A DNA stretch of 64,000 nucleotides, from positions 124,001-188,000 of the forward strand of contig NZ_PDLY01000003.1 of the NCBI RefSeq assembly GCF_014048465.1. Reading direction: 5' to 3'. The DNA is from Bombella mellum. GTDB lineage: Bacteria > Pseudomonadota > Alphaproteobacteria > Acetobacterales > Acetobacteraceae. Of this stretch, positions 8,151 through 16,578 are shown one piece after another. The translations under genes were made by a program, and so were the position numbers. The notes beneath the pieces were generated by a model. That model was given only the letters and a program-made list of their open reading frames with translations. It did no database searches and had not been told where the DNA came from. Each line of letters starts with the position of its first letter. Position 1 is the stretch's first letter.

Positions 8151-9113
8151 TCAGTGAGAGGACGGCTCCCGGGAGGTCACGAGCTTTTCCATGTCGTCCC
8201 ATGCCGGACCGCAGATGAGGCGGGGCATGAGCTGGGCGGCTTCCTTCATGACGGCAAATATGGCCTTCCTGTACTCCTCCAGATAGTCCGTGAGACGGCT
8301 GCCGGGAGACCCCTTGTTGATATCGAGCAGGCCCTGATGATTTTCATGCCAGGGCTTGGAAATGAACAGGAAGTGCTGGACCTTCGGGTCCCTGCGGCCT
8401 GCGACGATGTCATGCTGGATGTCCGGGTGGAAATTCATGACCTTGTCGGGGATGAAGGTCATCGGGAAATTCCATCTGAAAGAGAAGAAATACGTTGAAT
8501 CGTGGAAGACATGGTTGAGGATGCTTTCGCCATGTCCCGGCCAGTCACGCAGGATGAACCGGATGCAGTTGACGCTGTCCTCGTAGTCGATCTCCTTCAT
8601 GTTGAACAGCATCAGCCCGGCATTGAAGTAGTTCCTGGTATCCTGGATACCCACCTTGATGGTCTCATCTTGCAGTGGAGACCTCACGTCGGGGGGCAGC
8701 AGGGTGTTGCGGAAGGCGCAGCGGACGGCCCCTATCTTCTTGTTGGCAGGCATCTGTGGGATGAGGGAGAGAATGTCCCCTGACACGAGCATGTCGGCAT
8801 CAAGAGAAAAGACGAACTCATAATTCTTCATATATTGCGGGATGAGCAGCGAATAATACATCTCGATCTGCTTCACGTCGTCATCAAGAACACCTGAAAA
8901 GGCGTGCTTCATGTTGAGAAAGGAGACTTCCCCGCCAGAGCGGGAGACCATGGCCGTCATGAGGTCCATGGCCTGCTGTTCAAGTTCCTTGTGAAAAATG
9001 ACGAACTTGATGCGGTCCCTGTAGGAAACCGAGTCCAGAACGGACCGCATGGTGGTGATGGCCGGAATGACGTAGCTGTTGTTTATGGATATGACGATCG
9101 GAACGATGGACAT
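8151..9113 (-). CDS. GT8-family glycosyltransferase (catalytic motifs intact)
   Basis: A 320-residue GT-A-fold enzyme of the GT8 (LgtC/WaaJ-like) type. It has the metal-binding DAD at residues 105-107 (FSLDADMLV), the YFNAGLMLFN donor-binding motif (~162-171) and the C-terminal H247...K253PW motif (HFLFISKPW). GT8 enzymes transfer galactose or glucose from UDP-sugars with retention. The gene ends 93 bases past the flagellin stop on the opposite strand, behind a shared terminator, and follows a close but degenerate paralogue. Flagellin or LPS is the plausible acceptor; location favours flagellin, but this is inference. It would act in the cytosol, as there is no signal or membrane segment. Confidence 0.85.
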   Translation of the reverse strand: MSIVPIVISINNSYVIPAITTMRSVLDSVSYRDRIKFVIFHKELEQQAMDLMTAMVSRSGGEVSFLNMKHAFSGVLDDDVKQIEMYYSLLIPQYMKNYEFVFSLDADMLVSGDILSLIPQMPANKKIGAVRCAFRNTLLPPDVRSPLQDETIKVGIQDTRNYFNAGLMLFNMKEIDYEDSVNCIRFILRDWPGHGESILNHVFHDSTYFFSFRWNFPMTFIPDKVMNFHPDIQHDIVAGRRDPKVQHFLFISKPWHENHQGLLDINKGSPGSRLTDYLEEYRKAIFAVMKEAAQLMPRLICGPAWDDMEKLVTSREPSSH

Positions 9114-9167
9114 GGCGTACTCTTGGAGGCGTGGTCGTGCAGGGGACAGGAAGGGGAAGGGTGGTCG

Positions 9168-10076
9168 TCATTTCATGGAGAGCAGCGTGTTCCACATGGA
9201 GCCGAACATGGCGTGGGGTGCCTGATGTCTGACATCCTGCATGACGGCGGCAGCCGTTTTCCTGTACTCCTGAACGGGCCCATCCATCCGCTCAAGGGCT
9301 GTTCCAGCCTCTTCGGGGTTCATGGGACTGGAGAACTGGCAGAGCTTCATGGCGTTCCTGCCTCTGGCCAGCTCCTGGGCCACGGGGTCGTGAAAGGCGT
9401 CATCCGGTTCCTGCAGCAGGTCCATCTGGACATTCCATTTCTGCGGGAAGAGATGGCATGATCGGTGGAAGAGGTGGTTCAGGATGGCTTCATCCTGGGC
9501 ACGCCAGCCTTCGTCAAGCAGCTGGATGCAGGCCTGTCCTTCCACGGGAGAGATGGCCTCCCTGTTGAAGAGAAGCAGGTTGCGGCTGAAATAGTCGCGG
9601 GGGTTGTCCAGCCCGAGGACATGTGTGGCTTCATGGTCAAGCCCGTAGAACTGGCCGTACTGTCTGTGACCATGCATCATGCAGCGGACGGCACCGATTT
9701 TTCTGTCTTCGGGAAAACCGTCCAGCAGGGTCAGGACATCCCCTCGGACGAAGGAATGGGTGCCAAGACTGAGCACGAAATCTTTTGACGTGAAATATTG
9801 CGGGATGAGCAGAGGATAGAGCAGGCTGCTGCGGATGATGTCTCCATAGGCGAACCCGGCCAGGAGGTCGTGCAGGTTCACGAAGGAATGGGCATGGCCG
9901 TGCCGTGTCAGAATGTCCTTGACGAGGTTGGTCGCATGTCTGTTCACCCCGTCCGAAAATATCGTGAAGCTGATGTCCTCCTTATATGCCGTGTGCTCCA
10001 TGACGGACCGGATCGTGATCAGGGTCGGGAGCAGGTTCTCTTCATTCAGGCCCAAGGCAATGGTCATCTGCGGCAT
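9168..10076 (-). CDS. GT8-like protein lacking catalytic residues (putative pseudo-glycosyltransferase)
   Basis: A 302-residue protein that aligns without gaps to its neighbour over the first ~240 residues (shared IRSV/MRSV, LLIPQY, KIGAVRC, ILNH.FH). All three GT8 catalytic elements are altered: DAD is Gly105-Thr106-His107 (LSLGTHSFV), FNAG is FSRN at 163-166, and H...KPW is Q247...NPE. The frame is intact over 900 bases with normal codon use, so it does not look like decaying DNA. It may be a non-catalytic partner or regulator of the active enzyme or a glycan-binding protein; a changed activity cannot be excluded. It precedes the active GT8 gene by 54 bases on the same strand and starts with GGAA upstream of its ATG. 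Confidence 0.75.
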   Translation of the reverse strand: MPQMTIALGLNEENLLPTLITIRSVMEHTAYKEDISFTIFSDGVNRHATNLVKDILTRHGHAHSFVNLHDLLAGFAYGDIIRSSLLYPLLIPQYFTSKDFVLSLGTHSFVRGDVLTLLDGFPEDRKIGAVRCMMHGHRQYGQFYGLDHEATHVLGLDNPRDYFSRNLLLFNREAISPVEGQACIQLLDEGWRAQDEAILNHLFHRSCHLFPQKWNVQMDLLQEPDDAFHDPVAQELARGRNAMKLCQFSSPMNPEEAGTALERMDGPVQEYRKTAAAVMQDVRHQAPHAMFGSMWNTLLSMK

Positions 10077-10184
10077 GATATGTTCCGTCTCGGGGGAAAT
10101 GTTCCCTTCCTATAGCAAACGGGCCGTTTTCTATTAAGTAACTTATTACCTTTTCCTTGCGGGGGAGCGGCAGGTCATCAGGAA

Positions 10185-10217
10185 CGGGCCATTCCTCCGC
10201 AGGAAGAATGGCCCGTG
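10185..10217 (-). terminator. Hairpin downstream of the GlcG/HbpS-like gene
   Basis: Arms ACGGGCCATTC (10185-10195) and its exact complement (10207-10217) form a strong 11-bp stem. It lies 32 bases past the stop of the GlcG-like gene, but no T run follows on the reverse strand, so termination is tentative. Confidence 0.4.
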
Positions 10218-10248
10218 CTGTCGTTCTGCGGGACTGGAGGTGGCCTCT

Positions 10249-10704
10249 TCAGGCGATCTCAAATCCCAGACTGTTCAGGGCCTGTTCGGCAAGTACCCTG
10301 TCCTGTTCATGGGTGCCGCCGGAGACGCCGATGCCACCGGCCAGTCTGCCGTTCACGAAGAGCGGGCAGCCGCCTCCGACGGTCAGAAGGCGTGGTCTGC
10401 TGGCAAGGGGAGCCATGCCCGGGTCCTGCACGATCTGGTTCCAGACATGGGTCGGCTGGCCGAAGGAGGAGGCCGTCCATGCCTTGTCGATGGCGATGTC
10501 GACGGTCAGGAAGGCTGCGCCGTCACTCCGGCCGAAAGCCTGGAGATGCCCGCCCGCATCCGTGATGGCGACGGAGACGGGAAGCTGCTGCCGGGCACTT
10601 TCTTTCAGGACCGCCTGCACGAGGCCCATGGCGGCCTCATGGCTGACAGTTACGGTATCGTCATGTTTCTGGATGGTCATGGTGTCATTTTCATCAGCTG
10701 GCAT
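10249..10704 (-). CDS. GlcG/HbpS-family (DUF336) heme-binding-like protein
   Basis: A 151-residue single-domain protein of the GlcG/HbpS family: VSVAITDAGGHLQAFGRSDGA near residues 43-63, then a Gly-rich stretch (LLTVGGGCPLFVNGRLAGGIGVSGGT) before the C-terminal helix. Family members bind heme or corrinoids, or accompany enzymes of two- and three-carbon metabolism; the biochemical role is mostly unknown. It follows the E1-beta gene on the same strand after only a few bases, so it is probably cotranscribed with the dehydrogenase E1 pair. No signal peptide is evident, which suggests a cytosolic protein, unlike secreted HbpS. Confidence 0.75.
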   Translation of the reverse strand: MPADENDTMTIQKHDDTVTVSHEAAMGLVQAVLKESARQQLPVSVAITDAGGHLQAFGRSDGAAFLTVDIAIDKAWTASSFGQPTHVWNQIVQDPGMAPLASRPRLLTVGGGCPLFVNGRLAGGIGVSGGTHEQDRVLAEQALNSLGFEIA

Positions 10705-10711
10705 GTCTGCG

Positions 10712-11716
10712 TCATGACATGGTTCTGGTCACGGCGGCCATGATCTGCTCCGCACCGGGGATGTAGGCCTTTTCCAGCACGGGTGAGAAGGGTACGGGCG
10801 TGTGCGGGGCACTGACCATCTGCGGGGCGGACTTCAGGCTGGTGAAGCACTGCCCGGTGACCCGCGCCACGATGTCGGTGGCCATGTTGCAGCGGGGATG
10901 TGCTTCATCAGCCGCCACAAGCCGGCCTGTTTTCTGTACGGACTTCAGGACCGTGGCGATGTCCAGCGGGGAGAGGGTCCGCAGGTCGATGACCTCGGTC
11001 TCGATTCCCGTTTCTGCCAGCCGGGTGGCGGCCTCCAGTGCTCGGGGGACCATCGGCCCGTAGGTGACGATGGAGACGTCACGCCCTTCCCTGGCGAGAT
11101 GGGCCTGCCCGAAGGGGATGGCGTAAGGAGCCTCGGCAACGGGGCCGGTCGTCTCGTAGAGATATTTCGGTTCACAGAAGATTACGGGGCCCCGGTCCCG
11201 GATGGCCTCGATCATCAGCCCCTTGGCATCATGCGGCGTGCTGGGGCAGACGACCTTCAGGCCCGGAATGTGGGTGAACATGGCCGTCAGCATCTGGGAG
11301 TGCTGCGCCGCACCATTGATGCCCGCCCCGACCATCGTGCGGACGACAAGCGGGATTTCGGCCGTGCCGCCGAACATGTAGCGCATTTTGGCGGCCTGGC
11401 TCAGCAGCTGGTCGAAACAGACGCCCATGAAGTCGATGAACGGGACTTCCGCCACGACGGGGAAGCCGGAGAGGGCGGCTCCGACGGCAGCCCCGACATA
11501 GGCCATCTCGGTGGGGGGCGCATCAATCACCCGGTCACCATGACGGGTATAGAGCCCCCTGGTGACACCAAGCACGCCACCCCATGTATCCGTTTCTCCC
11601 CCAGCATCGACACCACCGGCGGTGTCCTGCCCGAAGATGAGCAGTTTCGGGTCTCTGGCCATTTCCTGATCCAGAGCTTCGGTGATGGCTGATTTCAGCG
11701 AGATATGTCTGGTCAT
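10712..11716 (-). CDS. Thiamine-pyrophosphate dehydrogenase E1 beta subunit (pyruvate/acetoin type)
   Basis: A 334-residue transketolase-like beta subunit. Visible are the start typical of E1-beta (ITEALDQEMARDPKLLIFGQDTAGG), the Pyr-domain segment DAPPTEMAYVGAAVGAALSG, and the C-terminal domain (EVIDLRTLSPLD and ADEAHPRCNMATDI). It pairs with the alpha subunit gene immediately upstream to make the alpha2beta2 E1 component that decarboxylates a 2-oxo acid or cleaves acetoin and passes the acyl group to a lipoylated E2. No E2 or E3 gene lies nearby, so partners are encoded elsewhere or the enzyme works differently. Acetoin and pyruvate specificity cannot be separated by eye. Confidence 0.88.
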   Translation of the reverse strand: MTRHISLKSAITEALDQEMARDPKLLIFGQDTAGGVDAGGETDTWGGVLGVTRGLYTRHGDRVIDAPPTEMAYVGAAVGAALSGFPVVAEVPFIDFMGVCFDQLLSQAAKMRYMFGGTAEIPLVVRTMVGAGINGAAQHSQMLTAMFTHIPGLKVVCPSTPHDAKGLMIEAIRDRGPVIFCEPKYLYETTGPVAEAPYAIPFGQAHLAREGRDVSIVTYGPMVPRALEAATRLAETGIETEVIDLRTLSPLDIATVLKSVQKTGRLVAADEAHPRCNMATDIVARVTGQCFTSLKSAPQMVSAPHTPVPFSPVLEKAYIPGAEQIMAAVTRTMS

Positions 11717-11742
11717 GACAGATTTTCCTTCAGATGATGGGT

Positions 11743-12717
11743 TCAGTAGGAGACGTACACGCCGTCATGGAGTTCATTCAGGGCAGGGTGCGGGGCCTTG
11801 AGTGCTTCCTGCACGGAAGCATCGACCAGCTGCTCCACGTCCCGGTCCACTGCTTCCAGTTCCGCCGGGCTGAGGCCTGATGTCCGGGCGAAGCGGCGCA
11901 GGCAGTCCCGTTCTTCCCAGGCGTTCTTCACGTCTCCGGCAGGGCGGTAACGCTGGGTGTCTCCCTCAAAATGGCCGTAGAAACGGACGGTCCGGCATTC
12001 CAGAAGGACAGGTCCGCCTCCGGCCCGCATTCTGGCGATCAGCTCCCCGGCCGCACGGTAGACGGCGAAGAAATCCAGCCCGTCCACCGTGACGGCAGGC
12101 ATGCCGAAGCCTCTGGCCCGGTCCTCATAGCTGCTGACGGAGGTTGTCCTGTGCTGTGGTGTGGACTGGGCATAACCGTTGTTCTCCACGACGAACATCA
12201 GGGGCAGCTTCCAGACGCTGGCCAGATTCATGCTCTCCAGCACGGCTCCCTCATTCACGCCGCCATCACCACCGAAGACGACGGCAACATGGCCCTTGCC
12301 CTCCAATTTGTCGGCGAGGGCGGCACCACAGGCCAGTGGAGCCCCGGCCCCAAGGATGCCATTGGCCCCCAGCATGCCCTTGCTCAGGTCGGCAATGTGC
12401 ATGGAGCCGCCCTTGCCCTTGCAGATGCCGCCCTGCCGGCCGTGAATTTCCTTCATCATGGCCATGACATCGACACCCTTGGCGATGCAGTGGCCGTGAC
12501 CACGATGGGTGCTGGCGATCTGGTCCTGATCGGTCAGATGGCTGCAGATGCCGACGGCCACCGCTTCCTGTCCCGCATAGAGATGGGTGAAGCCCGGGAC
12601 GATGCCAGCCTTGAAGTCCTCATGCAGACGGTTCTCGAACGCACGGATCGTTTTCATGCGCCTGTAGGCGGACAGAAGGGTGTCATGGGATATGTCTGTT
12701 TTTCCAGTATGATTCAT
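11743..12717 (-). CDS. Thiamine-pyrophosphate dehydrogenase E1 alpha subunit (pyruvate/acetoin type)
   Basis: A 324-residue E1-alpha with the thiamine-diphosphate motif GDGGVNEGAVLESMNLASVW...ENNGYA (GDG to NN). Other typical segments are TRGHGH-like STHRGHGHCIAKG, GRQGGICKGKGGSMHI and GANGILGAGAPLACGAAL. The latter set resembles acetoin dehydrogenase AcoA as much as PdhA. Two ATGs compete: 12729 and 12717. The second has GGAG at a good distance and is used here. It is the first gene of a reverse-strand operon with E1-beta and a GlcG-like gene. The 220-base upstream gap also contains the flgL terminator. Confidence 0.87.
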   Translation of the reverse strand: MNHTGKTDISHDTLLSAYRRMKTIRAFENRLHEDFKAGIVPGFTHLYAGQEAVAVGICSHLTDQDQIASTHRGHGHCIAKGVDVMAMMKEIHGRQGGICKGKGGSMHIADLSKGMLGANGILGAGAPLACGAALADKLEGKGHVAVVFGGDGGVNEGAVLESMNLASVWKLPLMFVVENNGYAQSTPQHRTTSVSSYEDRARGFGMPAVTVDGLDFFAVYRAAGELIARMRAGGGPVLLECRTVRFYGHFEGDTQRYRPAGDVKNAWEERDCLRRFARTSGLSPAELEAVDRDVEQLVDASVQEALKAPHPALNELHDGVYVSY

Positions 12718-12876
12718 GACTGTCTCCATAGTGACCTTGATGACGGTTCAACGCCTCGTGGGGTCTGGCGTTACGGCCTTTTCTAGGGTTTCCTCATGGA
12801 GGGGCGGTAGAAATATCCTGTGCAAAGCTTGCCTTATTTTCCATAAATTGATGATCCGGCCATCTGCCTAGGCATG

Positions 12877-12913
12877 AAAAAAACGGGCCGCCTTCCTGGT
12901 GGAAGACGGCCCG
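12877..12913 (-). terminator. Intrinsic terminator downstream of flgL
   Basis: A 13-bp stem (12884-12896 with 12901-12913, one wobble pair), a 4-base loop and, on the reverse strand, a run of seven T. It lies 33 bases after the flgL stop and insulates the flagellar genes from the E1 operon. Confidence 0.9.
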
Positions 12914-12945
12914 CTGTCAGGCTGATGAGGCTCTGGTGGGTGGGG

Positions 12946-14031
12946 TCAGAGATAGTCCGCCAGGGACATGTTCTTCATGTCGGCAATGAGCGAGAAGGAG
13001 GCCTTCAGCTGGAGGCTGAGATCCGAGGAGCGTGTGGCCACCTCCGCAAGGTTGACGTCCAGATTGTTGGAAAGCTGCTCCTTTATGGAGAGCTGGACAC
13101 TGGAATAGATGCCCTGCCGACGGGTCAGGGTGTTCTGCGTGACCCCGATGGTGGTGTTCATGTCGATGAGCTGGTTTGTCGTATCGGTCAGGGAGTTGTG
13201 CAACGTGCGGACAAGGTTGCTGAAACCCGGCGTCGTCGTGGACATGCCCTTCATGGAGGTCATGATCATCATGTCCCGCATCAGGTCCCGTATCGGCGAG
13301 CCGGTGGAGGTGCTGGAGGACTGGCCGCCCTCCGTGGCGACGACACCGACATTCAGCGTCTCACGGTCGGGACCGATGATGTCCGAGGCACGCTGGTACA
13401 CGGCCTGGTCCGCCGGCAGGGAAAGGGTGGAGGAGAAGACGCTCATGCTGGTGCTGTTGTCCGCACTGGCGGATGTGGCCTTCGAGAAGATCGTGTCGCT
13501 GTTGCTGTCATTCAGCCCGGAGACGAGGCCGGAAATGGTCTGGGCCAGCTGGCTGTCCCCCAGGGTGGAGGGGGTGGCGACAGGAGGCGTGAAGGTGGCG
13601 TGGCCGCCGAAGATGTACCCGTTGCCATCCGCCGTGTTGAGGATCGTGCCCAGATTGTTCAGGCCAAGCCGGGCACTGTCAGCCGCCGCACTGGAGGTGG
13701 AGCTGAGACTGCCTTCGGAGGACATCATCCCCAGCAGCTGGGTGTTGAGTGACTGGGCCAGATCGGTGATCTGCTTGAGGGCCGTGGAGCTGAGGGAAAG
13801 GCGGTTCTGTATGGAGGAGATGTTGCTCTGGTAGGCTCCCAGTTCCGCCAGTTTCGGGCTGAGGGACAGGGTCGTCTGCTGACTGCTGCCCAGCTCCGAG
13901 ATGCTGGAGGAGACGGTCCCCTGGGAGGTCTGCCAGGCCACCGAACTCTGTTCGGCCTGTATCTGTCTGATGCCTTCGTTGAGGATCAGGCTCGTTCCGG
14001 CGGTGCCGTACTGGCCAACGGTCATGCTCAT
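12946..14031 (-). CDS. flgL: Hook-filament junction protein FlgL (HAP3)
   Basis: A 361-residue flagellin-like structural protein. Both ends are flagellin-like helices (N-terminal GTAGTSLILNEGIRQIQAEQS; C-terminal LDVNLAEVATRSSDLSLQLKASFSLIADMKNMSLADYL), with a Ser/Thr-rich middle. Its position after flgK and the LNNLGTILNTADGNGYIFGG motif identify it as the second junction protein between hook and filament rather than another flagellin. It is exported by the flagellar type III system. It is followed by its own strong terminator, so flgK-flgL form the end of a reverse-strand unit. Confidence 0.88.
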   Translation of the reverse strand: MSMTVGQYGTAGTSLILNEGIRQIQAEQSSVAWQTSQGTVSSSISELGSSQQTTLSLSPKLAELGAYQSNISSIQNRLSLSSTALKQITDLAQSLNTQLLGMMSSEGSLSSTSSAAADSARLGLNNLGTILNTADGNGYIFGGHATFTPPVATPSTLGDSQLAQTISGLVSGLNDSNSDTIFSKATSASADNSTSMSVFSSTLSLPADQAVYQRASDIIGPDRETLNVGVVATEGGQSSSTSTGSPIRDLMRDMMIMTSMKGMSTTTPGFSNLVRTLHNSLTDTTNQLIDMNTTIGVTQNTLTRRQGIYSSVQLSIKEQLSNNLDVNLAEVATRSSDLSLQLKASFSLIADMKNMSLADYL

Positions 14032-14125
14032 GGGGCTGCGCTCCTGTCATGGTCTGTGGTGGTGGAAGGGTGAGGGGCAGAGACGGCCCGGCCGGTCGGG
14101 GACGGGCCGTCATGGATCAGGATTT

Positions 14126-15673
14126 TTAGTGCACGGCATCCAGCAGCGTGCTGAACATGGACTGCACCATGGAGACGACCTTGGCATTTGCCGAGTACGA
14201 GTTCTTCAGCGTCACGATGGCCGCCATCTGGCTGTTCACGTCCACGCCGGACACGCTGGACACCTTCGTGGAGAGGGATGTCTGGATGGACGTGGCCGTG
14301 GAGAGGCTGCTGCTCGCCTGGCTGATGACACCGGCCTGGCTGGTTGTCAGGGACGTGGCCAGATCGATGAGGCCGAGCGTTCCTTCATAACCCGTGCTCT
14401 GCGTGCCATCCGGCCCGAGGGATGAGGTGGGCGCGGCCAGCCCGCCGGATGTGTAGTCCTGGCTGCTGCTCATGGCCTGTTTCAGCACCGCATTGAGCGT
14501 GAAGTTGACATGGCTGTTGTCGGGCCCCGAGGCGGTCAGCAGGGAGGGAGACTGCTGGTAGCTGTCCGACACGGCCAGCTGCGAGGAGAGACCCACCATG
14601 CCGTCTGGTGTCGTCCTGTTGGGGGCGGATGACAGGGGCTGGGAGGTCCCGTTGTTGAAGAGGGGGACACCCGCCGCATTGAAGCGGTTGATGAGTGTGT
14701 AGCTGAAGGAATCAAGCTGGGCCTGCATCTGCGGGTAGGTCCTGTCCCGCAGGGTCAGGTTGGCTCCCAGCGTGCCGTCCGTCAGATGGGAGGTGATGTC
14801 CTTTCCCGCCAGCATGATGCCCGGGACACCTTTGTCGCTGCCATCCGTGGCGTGGTACATGCTGGGGGTGAGGGAGGCTGCCTTGGTGGAAAGAGGCCAT
14901 GTGGAGCTGGGGGCCTGGAACTGGCCGTCGGGGAGGTTGAGCTGGTCCGGCCGTGTGGGCAGGCGTGTGCCGTCCTGCGTGCTGACGGTCATGTCTCCGT
15001 TGGGTTTCTCGGTGAAGGTGACACCAAGTTTGCTGGAAAGACTCTGCATGGCTTCAAGCCGCTTGTTGGCGAGGTCTGCCGTGTCGGCGTGGGAGGTGCG
15101 GGCGAGCATGATCTGCTGGGAGAGCTGCCCGATGGTCGTCAGGTCGGTGTTGATGCCGGAGACCGTGCTGGTGATGGCATCCTGCGCTCCCTGCCGCTGG
15201 GCCTGATAGACCGAGGACAATGTGTGGATGTTGCTGACCAGCGTCTGGGCGGCAGAAATCACTCCCTGCTGGGAGGCACTGTTCTGTGGCGTGTTTGCAA
15301 GGCTGATGAAGGCCGTGCTGACATTCTGGAGATTGTTGGTCAGTGTGCCGATGGTGTTGGCACCGTCGGAGCCTGTCGTCGTGCCCTGCACGGACGAGAC
15401 GGCAGCCAGCGAGTTGCTGGTCGCCGTGAGGCCGGCGACACGGGCGTTCTGCTGGTAAAGGGCGTCCTGCAACGGTCTGGATATGTTCAGCTGGTTGGGG
15501 GCTGATGTCGTCCCCACGCCCAGCCCGGACACCACGGTGGAGGACGTGTTGGCGGTTTCCGAGACATATCCTGGCGTTGAGGCGTTCGTGACGTTGTTGG
15601 AAGCCGTCGAAAGTTCGTTCTCAATGGCCTTGAGGCCGGATGTGGCGATATTGAGGGACAGGCCAAGGTCCAT
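14126..15673 (-). CDS. flgK: Hook-associated protein FlgK (HAP1)
   Basis: A 515-residue junction protein. The N-terminus carries the FlgK/rod-type signature (GLSLNIATSGLKAIENELSTASNNVTNASTPGYV) and the C-terminus the matching helix (VSGVDVNSQMAAIVTLKNSYSANAKVVSMVQSMFSTLLDAV). The central ~370 residues are Ser/Thr/Gly/Asn-rich and variable, as usual. It caps the hook and makes the first ring for filament growth together with FlgL, whose gene follows 94 bases downstream. The leader upstream (15674-15822) holds a short palindromic AT-rich stretch but no obvious promoter. Confidence 0.93.
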   Translation of the reverse strand: MDLGLSLNIATSGLKAIENELSTASNNVTNASTPGYVSETANTSSTVVSGLGVGTTSAPNQLNISRPLQDALYQQNARVAGLTATSNSLAAVSSVQGTTTGSDGANTIGTLTNNLQNVSTAFISLANTPQNSASQQGVISAAQTLVSNIHTLSSVYQAQRQGAQDAITSTVSGINTDLTTIGQLSQQIMLARTSHADTADLANKRLEAMQSLSSKLGVTFTEKPNGDMTVSTQDGTRLPTRPDQLNLPDGQFQAPSSTWPLSTKAASLTPSMYHATDGSDKGVPGIMLAGKDITSHLTDGTLGANLTLRDRTYPQMQAQLDSFSYTLINRFNAAGVPLFNNGTSQPLSSAPNRTTPDGMVGLSSQLAVSDSYQQSPSLLTASGPDNSHVNFTLNAVLKQAMSSSQDYTSGGLAAPTSSLGPDGTQSTGYEGTLGLIDLATSLTTSQAGVISQASSSLSTATSIQTSLSTKVSSVSGVDVNSQMAAIVTLKNSYSANAKVVSMVQSMFSTLLDAVH

Positions 15674-15822
15674 AATCTCTACTCCCGGAATGAGGGACTG
15701 GCCTGAAGGCCAGAAATGTCAGGATGAGGTCACCTCATCCGGGAGCAGTCTACGGCGTGAAAATTAACCGCAGTTGAACTGAATGCCCATATTTGGCCAT
15801 TATTCTTGATCCATGTCAAAAA

Positions 15823-16578
15823 CTAGGTCGTGACTTCCGTCGCGATCTTGTCGATGGCATTCAGGCGGCGGGTGAATTCGGTCTGCAGCAGCTGGAAGTT
15901 GAGGTCATATTCCCGCTGTGTCCTGATCATGGCCGTCGTCTCCTCCACGGCATTGACGTTGCTGGATTCCAGCATCCCCTGCCGGATCTCCTGTGCCGGA
16001 ACGGCCCTGAGGTCAGTCTCGTTGGCCGGGCGGAAGAGGTGGTTCCCTTCCGCATGGAGCGTGTTGGGGTTGTCGACTGTCGAGAGGCCCAGACGGGTGA
16101 TGTCCCCTTTTTCCGTCGAGATGATGCCGTCCGATCCGATGCCGAGAGGCAGTATCTGGTCATCCGGGTTCAGGGTGATGGGCTGACGCTGGTCATCCAG
16201 CAGGGGATTCCCGGAAGAATCGACGATGCCACCGTCCCCGCTGCGGTGGAACTGGCCATTGCGGGTCAGCCGGATGCCCTGCTGCGTGCGGACCATGAAA
16301 TAGCCCGGACCATTGATGGCAAGGTCCAGCGGGTTGCCTGTCTGGCGCAGTTCACCCTGCAGCGTGTCCACATAGGTGGACCGGTCCTGGTTGTATTTCA
16401 GGACGTTCTCGCCATTGATCAGGTTGTCCCCATGCTGGCGGGAGAGATAGTCGGAGAAGAGGACACGCTGCTCCTTGAAGCCGTCCGTGCTGCTGTTGGC
16501 CAGATTGTTGGCCGTAACCTCAAGCCCTCGTGTCAGTGCATCAATGCGCGAGAGGGCAAGATAACCGGTCACATCCAT
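15823..16578 (-). CDS. flgF: Proximal rod protein FlgF
   Basis: A 251-residue member of the FlgF/FlgG/FlgE axial family: N-terminal LSRIDALTRGLEVTANNLANSSTDGFKEQRV, the central GYFMV and FHRSGDG motifs, and the C-terminal ESSNVNAVEETTAMIRTQREYDLNFQLLQTE helix. It forms the most distal part of the proximal rod. It is transcribed divergently from flgG across a 294-base AT-rich gap. Splitting flgF and flgG onto opposite strands is unusual, as they are normally adjacent and codirectional. Confidence 0.9.
   Translation of the reverse strand: MDVTGYLALSRIDALTRGLEVTANNLANSSTDGFKEQRVLFSDYLSRQHGDNLINGENVLKYNQDRSTYVDTLQGELRQTGNPLDLAINGPGYFMVRTQQGIRLTRNGQFHRSGDGGIVDSSGNPLLDDQRQPITLNPDDQILPLGIGSDGIISTEKGDITRLGLSTVDNPNTLHAEGNHLFRPANETDLRAVPAQEIRQGMLESSNVNAVEETTAMIRTQREYDLNFQLLQTEFTRRLNAIDKIATEVTT

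Noticed and set aside
9168-10076. Treating the second GT8 gene as a pseudogene
   Set aside because: The frame is intact over its full length with a plausible start site and no frameshift, so a non-catalytic but functional protein fits better.
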